Positions 1 through 5,320 of a stretch of DNA of 13,153 bases are shown piece after piece. Source of the DNA: CAMLQK01 sp964654135 (GTDB lineage: Bacteria > Patescibacteriota > Saccharimonadia > Saccharimonadales > UBA4665). The translations under genes were made by a program, and so were the position numbers. The stretch's first letter is position 1. Every line of letters begins with the position of its first letter. Location: contig CAZZHV010000033.1 of assembly GCA_964654135.1 (NCBI GenBank), positions 1 to 13,153 on the forward strand. Direction: 5' to 3'. The notes under the pieces were generated by a model. It was not told the DNA's origin, did no database searches, and worked only from the letters and a program-made list of their open reading frames with translations.

Positions 1-156
1 AGGTCGAGTGCAATTGCCCCTAACGAAAGGGAGTCGTTGTTGTGGGAGGTGTTAGTCGTCGAGTCGGCGGCTTTATTCATTTCCTTCATACTATATCAGA
101 TGACCACTGATGGCGCAATCATTAAGCTAGCTCTCAGCGTATACGGCGTCCTCTAG
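1..156 (+). CDS. C-terminal end of a probable membrane protein (5' truncated by window edge)
   Basis: Frame 1 is open from the first base to a TAG at 154-156, giving 51 residues, while the other two forward frames close within the first 54 bases. The residues are a short polar stretch (RSSAIAPNERESLL) followed by two hydrophobic segments (about residues 15-33 and 39-51), like the end of an integral membrane protein. The stop lies 57 bases before the next likely start at 214, on the same strand, and the next gene is also a small membrane protein, so the two could be related in function. No family is recognisable from so short a piece. A 51-codon open frame could arise by chance, so this is a tentative call. 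Confidence 0.4.
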   Translation, partial: RSSAIAPNERESLLWEVLVVESAALFISFILYQMTTDGAIIKLALSVYGVL

Positions 157-201
157 CTTCTAGTTTTGTTTTTTGACATTGTAATGTTCGGGACAGCACA
201 C

Positions 202-207
202 CATAAT
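202..207 (+). promoter_or_regulatory. Candidate -10 box (CATAAT), leaderless-type
   Basis: CATAAT ends 6 bases before the ATG at 214, the distance at which transcription would begin on or next to the start codon. TTGACA lies at 173-178, but the 23-base spacing is too long for a normal -35/-10 pair. There is no Shine-Dalgarno sequence before 214. Confidence 0.35.
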
Positions 208-213
208 ACAGTC

Positions 214-525
214 ATGCAAAAAAATACATCACTACGATTTCTATTCACTACGACCCTAGTATGTAATGCCGTCTTCTATTGCTGGTACATTGTCCAGCAT
301 GTCCAATACGTAGGCACAGATACGCCGTTGGCTATAATAATATTAGGCATTCTATCACTCGCGTTAAGCTTAACGACTCTATTTTTGTCAGGTTATTTTA
401 TGAGTAAGGTCTCATCTAGGATGAGCATTTTTGGCTTAGCGGTAGGCGGCGGCGGAGCTATACCTTTCTTCATCGCCGGAATAACAATAATCGTCCGAGC
501 AATTCCATTCATATTCTCAAGTTAG
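214..525 (+). CDS. Small hypothetical membrane protein, three transmembrane segments
   Basis: A 103-residue protein beginning MQKNTSLRF. It has a short basic N-terminus, then three hydrophobic segments at about residues 10-30, 38-60 and 70-98, the last Gly-rich (GLAVGGGGAIPFF). No catalytic motif or recognisable domain is visible. The frame stays open upstream to a TTG at 166 and an ATG at 184. I prefer the ATG at 214 because the protein then starts with a normal polar and basic leader, and a CATAAT box sits 6 bases before it. Its last four bases (TTAG, 522-525) are shared tail to tail with the stop codon of the opposite-strand esterase gene. Sampled 60-base lines are about 37-42% GC, lower than most of the window. 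It could be an accessory protein; function unknown. Confidence 0.55.
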   Translation: MQKNTSLRFLFTTTLVCNAVFYCWYIVQHVQYVGTDTPLAIIILGILSLALSLTTLFLSGYFMSKVSSRMSIFGLAVGGGGAIPFFIAGITIIVRAIPFIFSS

Positions 526-2558
526 GACATCTTTAACTGTTTTTGGACCAAGGCTGCGATGGCATTCTGGCCTTTTGCTAGTGGATGCCCGTCTGAAGTT
601 GCTGGTGCCTTTCCAATTGGATAAGCCCATGAGTCCTTCGTGCAAAGCTCGTGTCCATTCAGAGCATTATTTGTAGATACAAATTCAAATCCTACACCCT
701 TTGCAGCCGCCTCTAATCTTTTGTTAAGACGCTCGCCAAGTTCATTGAGACGAGTTCTTTCGTTTGAGCTCAGCCAGCCGCACCTAGTCGTTGATGATTG
801 CTTGCTAGGGAATAGCTGAGGGTACCCCACAACAACGGTTCGAGCTTTAGGGGCTTCTGTTTTTATGGCATTATAGTAGCCCGAGGCAACTTTTCCGAAA
901 GTATCAATTACTTTCGCTTCTTTATCAAAATCCTTATTAGTACATTGATAAAGATAGCAGTAACGCAAAATTGGGCCAAAGCCAATGTCATTTCCACCAA
1001 TAGTAACCGTTACAAGATCTGGATTTAGGTTCTTCATAGCCTCAAGCTGAGGCTTCTGGCCTAAGTAGCTCTTCACGAATGCTGTACTAGCTTTTGCTCC
1101 AGAACATGCAAGTTCTCCAGCAAGCTTAACCTGCTTTATTTTATTATCTACGATGTACGGCCATGCCTTCTCGCTCCGATGACATATTTTGTCATTCTTG
1201 GTATTTATAAAAGGGCTATTCGCTTCACCAGAAGAGTAAGAATCTCCCAGCGCAACATATTCTAGAGGCTTAGGCTCACTGGGAATCGGTGGGACGCCGC
1301 CAGATCCACTAATAGCAAATGCTGCGATATTCCCCATATATACCTGTCGGACAGCGCCAATGTTATTGACACGATCAGGAGTTGAGCATTGCTCGGAAGG
1401 CGTTCCGTTTGCGAGGGTCGCCGCATCGTTATAGCCCCAAGAATAAAGACTTCCGTCTGAACGGACAGCAAATGCAGAACGTTCGCTGCCAGATATTGAT
1501 GTAACGTCTGTCATACCAGGAATGGGGACCGGCGTTGAAGAATCTTGTCCCAGATCGCATTTTCCATCACCCATAGCACCGGCACGGCTCGAACCCCAGC
1601 CCCATGCTTGACCATTTCCGTCAACAGCGAACTCGGTATTACTCAAAGAACTGTTTCCGAGGAATTTTATATTACTCAATCCTTTAATCTGTACTGGAGA
1701 TATCGCGTTCTGATTAATGTCGTCGCCGAGAAGCTTATTATATGAATTGCCCCAGCCCCAAACAGTGCCGTCTGAACGGACAGCAAAGCCATCATTTGCA
1801 GTCGCACCAATTGAAACAACGTCTGACAGCCCAAGTACCTTTACAGGACCTAGTTCATTATGATTTAAGGCGTCTTCTGGCTTGCCAGAACCCAAATGTC
1901 CTTCGCGACCATTACCCCAAGCCCATACTGTTCCGTCGGAACGCAGAGCATACGCAGTACTGGTACTGCTAGCGATTGCTTTAACGGAATCTAGACTTTG
2001 AACTTCGCCTGGTTTTTCGTTATAGCTGGAGGTCGTTCCATTTCCAAGCTGACCAGCACCATTACCGCCCCAAGCCATAACTCTGCCATTAGCCAGAAGA
2101 GCATAGCGCGATGAATATCCTGCAGCAACACTTTGGGCACTCGATATACCCTCAACTTGCCGTGGTTTTGGTGTCAGGGAGCCATTCTGGCTGCCCCATT
2201 GCCAAACCGTGCCGTCTCTGCCCGAAGCAACCATAACTCCATTTCCGTCTGCAATTGAGCTAGCTTTAAAGTCAGGAATATCACTTGGCGAAAGACGCAT
2301 TGTATAAGGATCCTCGTCGTTGCCAAGCTCAAATCCGCCGTTTGAACCCCAAGAACATAAACTATCCTGAGCTAAGCATCCGGCAGCCTCAGATGCAGAA
2401 GCAGTTGTGCTACCAACGCCAGTAATCGCAGACACAGCTAAAAGAGCAGCGCCCACGCTACGTCCAGCAAGCGCCAGCCTCCCTCTTATTCTTAGGTCAG
2501 ATACCTCAACCAATTCTTCTGTAAACTCTAAACTTTGAGGAGCAGTCAGTTCTTCCAT
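522..2558 (-). CDS. Exported RCC1-type beta-propeller fused to an SGNH (GDSL) esterase
   Basis: A 678-residue protein in three parts. First comes a long N-region and a signal-like hydrophobic segment (about 28-56, ending near ASA), so it is probably exported. Second, at about 60-418, are seven RCC1/BNR-like units, each marked by a W-G pair (WGSNGG, WGSQNG, WGGNGAGQLG, WGNGREGHLG, WGNSYNKLLG, WGSSRAGAMG, WGYNDAATL), which would make one seven-bladed propeller. Third, after a Pro-rich linker (422-431), is an SGNH hydrolase: GDSYSSG with nucleophile Ser440, IGGNDIGFG with Asn523, the GYPQLFP signature, and His658 in SDGHPLAKG. The CHRSEKAWP and ELACSG pieces and six Cys in this part match the SEST-like esterase subfamily, common in Actinobacteria, with likely disulfides. 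The propeller may bind a ligand or host surface while the esterase deacylates lipid or glycan esters; that is inference. Start ATG has a GATACT box 5 bases upstream and no Shine-Dalgarno. Confidence 0.88.
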   Translation of the reverse strand: MEELTAPQSLEFTEELVEVSDLRIRGRLALAGRSVGAALLAVSAITGVGSTTASASEAAGCLAQDSLCSWGSNGGFELGNDEDPYTMRLSPSDIPDFKASSIADGNGVMVASGRDGTVWQWGSQNGSLTPKPRQVEGISSAQSVAAGYSSRYALLANGRVMAWGGNGAGQLGNGTTSSYNEKPGEVQSLDSVKAIASSTSTAYALRSDGTVWAWGNGREGHLGSGKPEDALNHNELGPVKVLGLSDVVSIGATANDGFAVRSDGTVWGWGNSYNKLLGDDINQNAISPVQIKGLSNIKFLGNSSLSNTEFAVDGNGQAWGWGSSRAGAMGDGKCDLGQDSSTPVPIPGMTDVTSISGSERSAFAVRSDGSLYSWGYNDAATLANGTPSEQCSTPDRVNNIGAVRQVYMGNIAAFAISGSGGVPPIPSEPKPLEYVALGDSYSSGEANSPFINTKNDKICHRSEKAWPYIVDNKIKQVKLAGELACSGAKASTAFVKSYLGQKPQLEAMKNLNPDLVTVTIGGNDIGFGPILRYCYLYQCTNKDFDKEAKVIDTFGKVASGYYNAIKTEAPKARTVVVGYPQLFPSKQSSTTRCGWLSSNERTRLNELGERLNKRLEAAAKGVGFEFVSTNNALNGHELCTKDSWAYPIGKAPATSDGHPLAKGQNAIAALVQKQLKMS
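1453..1787. repeat. Two identical 20-bp copies inside the propeller coding region
   Basis: The 20 bases at 1453-1472 recur exactly at 1768-1787, with a diverged copy near 1932-1951. They encode the same part of different propeller units (the FAVRSDG piece just before the W-G pair). Identity including silent positions suggests duplication or gene conversion between units. Confidence 0.7.
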
Positions 2559-2563
2559 GGGAC

Positions 2564-2569
2564 AGTATC
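2564..2569 (-). promoter_or_regulatory. Candidate -10 box for the propeller-esterase gene
   Basis: On the minus strand GATACT ends 5 bases before the ATG at 2558, again a leaderless-type arrangement. No clear -35 box is seen at 16-18 bases. It shares an 88-bp divergent intergenic region with the glutaredoxin promoter. Confidence 0.35.
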
Positions 2570-2634
2570 CTATCGTTTACTTTTTGCAAGCCTACCAAAA
2601 GTTCCTCAGCAAAACAACATACACTCGGTTGGTG

Positions 2635-2640
2635 TATACT
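2635..2640 (+). promoter_or_regulatory. -10 box (TATACT) for the glutaredoxin gene, leaderless-type
   Basis: TATACT ends 6 bases before the ATG at 2647, so the message would start at or next to the start codon. No Shine-Dalgarno sequence fits between. No convincing -35 box is seen. Confidence 0.5.
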
Positions 2641-2646
2641 AGAAGT

Positions 2647-2945
2647 ATGGATACAAACGTTACGATTTATAGCGCTGATTGGTGTGCATTCTGCCACGCA
2701 GCAAAAGATTACTTAGACAAATTAGGTGTTAAGTACACCGAGAAAAACGTCGAAGAAGACGTTGAGAATGCCAAAGAAGCTGTCGANNNNNNNNNNNNNN
2801 NNNNNNNNNNNNNNNNNNNNNNNNNNNNNNNNNNNNNNNNNNNNNNNNNNNNNNNNNNNNNNNNNNNNNNNNNNNNNNNNNNNNNNAAGCGGCACATGAC
2901 CAACCGCTAGAGGCCGCTTGGCGCGCAGCCGAAGAAGCAGCTTAA
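2647..2945 (+). CDS. Glutaredoxin, interrupted by a scaffold gap
   Basis: Small thiol-disulfide oxidoreductase of the thioredoxin fold. The start MDTNVTIYSADWCAFC is a typical glutaredoxin first strand followed by a CxxC dithiol (Cys13, Cys16), then helix 1 and LGVKYTEKNVEEDVE, the second strand and helix. The 100-N run begins after codon 46 and hides the cis-Pro and GFD-like motifs expected next. After the gap one frame gives an Ala-rich end (AAHDQPLEAAWRAAEEAA) with TAA at 2943-2945. If this is the same gene, the true gap length must leave remainder 2 when divided by 3, because reading straight through 100 N uses the wrong frame and hits a spurious TAG at 2908-2910. The start is set by the TATACT box 6 bases upstream. 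It probably serves redox homeostasis or electron donation, for example to ribonucleotide reductase; the partner is not visible. Confidence 0.8.
2787..2886. other. Scaffold gap, 100 N, size unknown
   Basis: A run of exactly 100 N, the usual placeholder for a gap of unknown length. The flanks do not share sequence, so real bases are missing here, unlike the gap near 11040. Confidence 0.97.
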
Positions 2946-2984
2946 GAACACAAACTTATATAATCTTTTGTGATATTTATCTCC

Positions 2985-3014
2985 TGGACAGTGGCCAGAC
3001 AACACGCCTATAGT
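2985..3014 (+). promoter_or_regulatory. Sigma70-type promoter, TGGACA-18-TATAGT
   Basis: TGGACA at 2985-2990, an 18-base spacer, and TATAGT at 3009-3014 predict a start site near 3021. This gives a leader of about 26 bases with a Shine-Dalgarno site before the ATG at 3047. Confidence 0.6.
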
Positions 3015-3033
3015 TGAAAGTACAACTAGTAAT

Positions 3034-3039
3034 GGGGAG
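3034..3039 (+). promoter_or_regulatory. Ribosome binding site (GGGGAG) that sets the start at 3047
   Basis: GGGGAG lies 7 bases before the ATG at 3047. This favours 3047 over the upstream in-frame TTG at 3014, which overlaps the -10 box, and over the ATG at 3032, which overlaps the ribosome binding site itself. Confidence 0.6.
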
Positions 3040-3046
3040 AATGCCT

Positions 3047-3604
3047 ATGGAAGCGGATCGCCAAACTATCAACATTCAACCAGAGCTTACTCTATTAGAC
3101 CGATCGGACATGGACTCGATCGGTCTTTTTAATAGGCTTGTACTGGATAACAGCGATGTTGTGCAGAGCATCATCGGGACGGATGATGTCATCAAACTGA
3201 CGCCACCAGCTCGCATAGCTCCGGAAGTGTCAACAACCGAGCAGGGGCAATCGCAGCAAAGAGATAAGGTCACGGATGCAATACGTGGCCTTTTAACTGC
3301 CGCACACAATGGCCGTCATATCGACTATGATAACGGGACATGGGGCGATCTCATGCAAGACCCAGCCTATATCAAAGAGGTGCGTAAATTACAGACTATG
3401 GACAGGCGCGATACTGCACTAGAGGAACAGCGACGTCGGGTGGCAGTAACTGGATTGGGCATTTACGCCGCACGTGTTGTTTCGTATGAGTCGCAACCAG
3501 CGGAATTACTTGCGAGGGACACCGAGGATTTTATCGAGGAAGCGGAGCGGATACCGATGATAGTCGAACGCATGGAGGTGATTCCTGAACCAGGCGTAGC
3601 GTAA
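3047..3604 (+). CDS. Hypothetical protein, 185 residues, soluble
   Basis: I do not recognise this protein. It starts MEADRQTINIQPELTLLDR, has no signal peptide or membrane segment, and is acidic and polar. A Gln/Ser/Thr-rich stretch (about 61-73) separates a short N-terminal part from a mostly helical C-terminal part rich in Arg and Glu (DRRDTALEEQRRRVAV, then DTEDFIEEAERIPMIVERMEV). Composition and codon choice look like a real gene. The start follows from a promoter at 2985-3014 and a GGGGAG site. It is unusual that a terminator-like hairpin (3092-3135) lies within codons 16-30 and carries an in-frame ATG (3110) in its loop. Its stop is 44 bases before the corrinoid adenosyltransferase homologue, which has its own -10 box. 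Function unknown. Confidence 0.65.
   Translation: MEADRQTINIQPELTLLDRSDMDSIGLFNRLVLDNSDVVQSIIGTDDVIKLTPPARIAPEVSTTEQGQSQQRDKVTDAIRGLLTAAHNGRHIDYDNGTWGDLMQDPAYIKEVRKLQTMDRRDTALEEQRRRVAVTGLGIYAARVVSYESQPAELLARDTEDFIEEAERIPMIVERMEVIPEPGVA
3092..3135 (+). terminator. Terminator-like hairpin inside a coding region
   Basis: AGACCGATC (3097-3105) pairs with GATCGGTCT (3118-3126) around a 12-base loop, followed at once by further T (T run 3126-3130). Outer arms CTATTA (3092-3097) and TAATAG (3130-3135) are also complementary, with the T's bulged out. By shape this is an intrinsic terminator, yet it lies in the first 30 codons of the 185-residue gene, about 75-105 bases after the predicted start site. 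It may act as a conditional terminator (attenuator) or be a coding coincidence. Confidence 0.5.
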
Positions 3605-3634
3605 AGCGCTACAATCTGATGCTCGCCAGTAGTA

Positions 3635-3640
3635 TATAAT
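3635..3640 (+). promoter_or_regulatory. -10 box (TATAAT) for the adenosyltransferase-lipid kinase unit
   Basis: A perfect TATAAT ends 8 bases before the ATG at 3649, putting the start site within a couple of bases of the start codon. No Shine-Dalgarno site is present and no clear -35 box is seen. Confidence 0.55.
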
Positions 3641-3648
3641 GACGGCAT

Positions 3649-4218
3649 ATGGCTTTTGAGGATTATCAAACAAAGCAGTCTGTAGTCGTTGTATATACTG
3701 GCGACAACAAGGGCAAAACTAGCGCTGCGCTCGGTCTTATGGTTCGTGGTCTTGGCAATCGTTGGAATGTGGCTTTTATCCAATTCATTAAATATTGGGG
3801 TGTTGGCGAGCATGTTTTTATACGCGACATCCTGCCAATATTTAGCGACCAACTCTATTTTTATAAGGGTGGCAAGGGATTTTATAAGGCCGGCAACATT
3901 ACCGCCGAGCACGTTACTGAGGCACAGCACAAACAAGCTGCTCAAGAAACATATGACGAGGCGTATCGCGTCGCGACAAGCGGCCTGTATGACCTCGTTA
4001 TTTGCGATGAAATAAACAATGCCGTTAATGATGGTTTGTTGTCACATGAAAAACTCGAGGAGCTCATTAAAGACAAGTCACCTAACACAAGTCTGTGCTT
4101 AACGGGACGTAACTTTCCCGAGGATCTATTGCCACTCGTCGATATCGCAACCGAAATGAAGAAAATTAAGCATCATTTTGATGATAAATTTGTAGCCAAT
4201 AAAGGAATTGACTTCTAA
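3649..4218 (+). CDS. cobO: Corrinoid adenosyltransferase homologue (CobA/CobO/BtuR family)
   Basis: A 189-residue P-loop protein close to the usual family length. Residues 18-25 (GDNKGKTS) are the family's Walker A, preceded by a beta strand (VVVVYT). LVICDEI (116-122) is the Walker B strand, and the end reads like the family signature: TGRNFPEDL (152-160), then TEMKKIKHHF (168-177) and a final KGIDF. Known members transfer adenosyl from ATP to the cobalt of corrinoids, making coenzyme B12 in the cytoplasm. No other B12 gene is in the window, so the role would be salvage, for example to feed an adenosylcobalamin-dependent ribonucleotide reductase, or the protein may have been repurposed. The gene starts from a TATAAT box 8 bases upstream and is followed after 3 bases by the lipid kinase, so the two are very likely co-transcribed. 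Confidence 0.85.
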   Translation: MAFEDYQTKQSVVVVYTGDNKGKTSAALGLMVRGLGNRWNVAFIQFIKYWGVGEHVFIRDILPIFSDQLYFYKGGKGFYKAGNITAEHVTEAQHKQAAQETYDEAYRVATSGLYDLVICDEINNAVNDGLLSHEKLEELIKDKSPNTSLCLTGRNFPEDLLPLVDIATEMKKIKHHFDDKFVANKGIDF

Positions 4219-4221
4219 CAT

Positions 4222-5256
4222 ATGCTAGAGCAAAATCGTCCAACCCCCGACAGTAATGACCTTTCTGATATCGACAATCGCCTAGAACAACTCGAGCAGC
4301 CTGAAATTAAAGAAATAGCTGCATTTTTTAATCCCAATAGCGCCGACGCTATACGAGCGTTTCGACATTTTGATGACGCCATGGACATGCCCGTGACACG
4401 GGTTCACAGCGTGGCAGGCGGGGCAGCACCTAATGCTGATGTTCTGCGACAACATGGGGAGCTGCTTGGACAACAGACCTTATTCGTTGTTATCGGCGGC
4501 GATGGCCTGGCGCATGTGGCTGCCAACGCACGTTCTATCGTTAGCCCCGAGGATTCTCGAGTGGGCGACACTGGCTTCTTATTTATAAACGGCGGCACCG
4601 CCGGTGATACCGCTAAGTCACTAAACAGGCCAAATATGTTAGCGCATCCTGATCGCATGCTTCGGCAGGGATGGTTGCGAGACATATATCCTATGGAAAT
4701 GACTATAGATTTTCCGGACGGCGAGCAGGAAGTGATGCAAGCGCTCGGATACAACAGTATTGGTGGCTTCACGGGTTTGGCGGCAGAGTACATCAATCTA
4801 CCAGCACACCGTGAGCGACGTCTCAATCAGTTTCGACCAACCAAGCGTTTGGCTCAATTCCTATCTGGCATGAGAGCACTCAAAGATTCATGGCCGGTAG
4901 AACTAACTATCGACGACGAAGACACCCGTGAAACGCTCGATATTCATTGTCTGAGCGGACCAATTATGGCAACTATCCAGCATCGATCGACCGAGTTAAC
5001 TAATCCTGGCTTTCACGTCGTCGAAAATACACATGCCAGCTTGTCATACTTGGCCAGCCAGGCATTAAAACTCAATATGGGTAAGCTCGTTGACAAAGAT
5101 GCACCCCTGCGTACGGAATTATCGGTTACGACACATACTCCGGCTGTCCTCCAAGCTGGCGGCGAAACCTGGCGCGTACCAGCCGAAACCAGCCTTACGG
5201 TCACCACGGGTGAGCCAATTCCAGCGCTTACGACCCGGCCAGAGTTGCGTATATAG
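4222..5256 (+). CDS. Divergent diacylglycerol kinase-type lipid kinase
   Basis: A 344-residue protein with the DAGK/sphingosine kinase/NAD kinase catalytic fold. AAFFNPNSADA (about 33-43) opens the fold, FVVIGGDGLAH (88-98) holds the GGDG nucleotide motif, and FINGGTAGDTAKSL (121-134) stands where typical members have the GTxND motif. The C-terminal lobe ends with LQAGGETWRVP, at the place of the usual DGE. Both changes make it a divergent member, so the substrate cannot be named; phosphorylation of diacylglycerol or another lipid is the family expectation. The first 30 residues are a polar Glu/Gln/Asp extension. It follows the adenosyltransferase by 3 bases with only a weak AAAGGA about 15 bases upstream, suggesting translational coupling. 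It may contribute to envelope lipid turnover together with the GT4 gene at 7689-8972. Confidence 0.8.
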   Translation: MLEQNRPTPDSNDLSDIDNRLEQLEQPEIKEIAAFFNPNSADAIRAFRHFDDAMDMPVTRVHSVAGGAAPNADVLRQHGELLGQQTLFVVIGGDGLAHVAANARSIVSPEDSRVGDTGFLFINGGTAGDTAKSLNRPNMLAHPDRMLRQGWLRDIYPMEMTIDFPDGEQEVMQALGYNSIGGFTGLAAEYINLPAHRERRLNQFRPTKRLAQFLSGMRALKDSWPVELTIDDEDTRETLDIHCLSGPIMATIQHRSTELTNPGFHVVENTHASLSYLASQALKLNMGKLVDKDAPLRTELSVTTHTPAVLQAGGETWRVPAETSLTVTTGEPIPALTTRPELRI

Positions 5257-5265
5257 AACGGCCAG

Positions 5266-5294
5266 TTGACGACACCCTTTCGCGACGGTATAGT
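5266..5294 (+). promoter_or_regulatory. Sigma70-type promoter, TTGACG-17-TATAGT
   Basis: TTGACG at 5266-5271, exactly 17 bases, and TATAGT at 5289-5294. This is among the best promoters in the window. It predicts a start near 5301 and a leader of about 20 bases for the 576-residue protein. Confidence 0.75.
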
Positions 5295-5304
5295 GGCTGC
5301 AAAT

Positions 5305-5312
5305 AAGGGGAG
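5305..5312 (+). promoter_or_regulatory. Strong ribosome binding site (AAGGGGAG)
   Basis: AAGGGGAG lies 8 bases before the ATG at 5321 and fixes that start. Most neighbouring genes lack such a site. Confidence 0.75.
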
Positions 5313-5320
5313 ATATAACT

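Noticed and set aside
1300..2350. CRISPR or non-coding tandem repeat suggested by recurring short words
   Set aside because: The recurring words are the codons of the W-G propeller units. Spacing is irregular and the reading frame is intact.
2557..2910. Glutaredoxin frame read from 2557 straight through the N run
   Set aside because: The first 30 codons are the promoter region, and the part after the N run is in an arbitrary frame.
3021..3648. Cobalamin riboswitch upstream of the corrinoid adenosyltransferase
   Set aside because: The adenosyltransferase -10 box ends 8 bases before its ATG, leaving no room, and no B12-box-like sequence was seen upstream.
3463..3945. 160-residue open frame on the minus strand
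   Set aside because: It is antisense to the adenosyltransferase and the 185-residue gene, has no ribosome binding site or promoter, and its residues show no family features.
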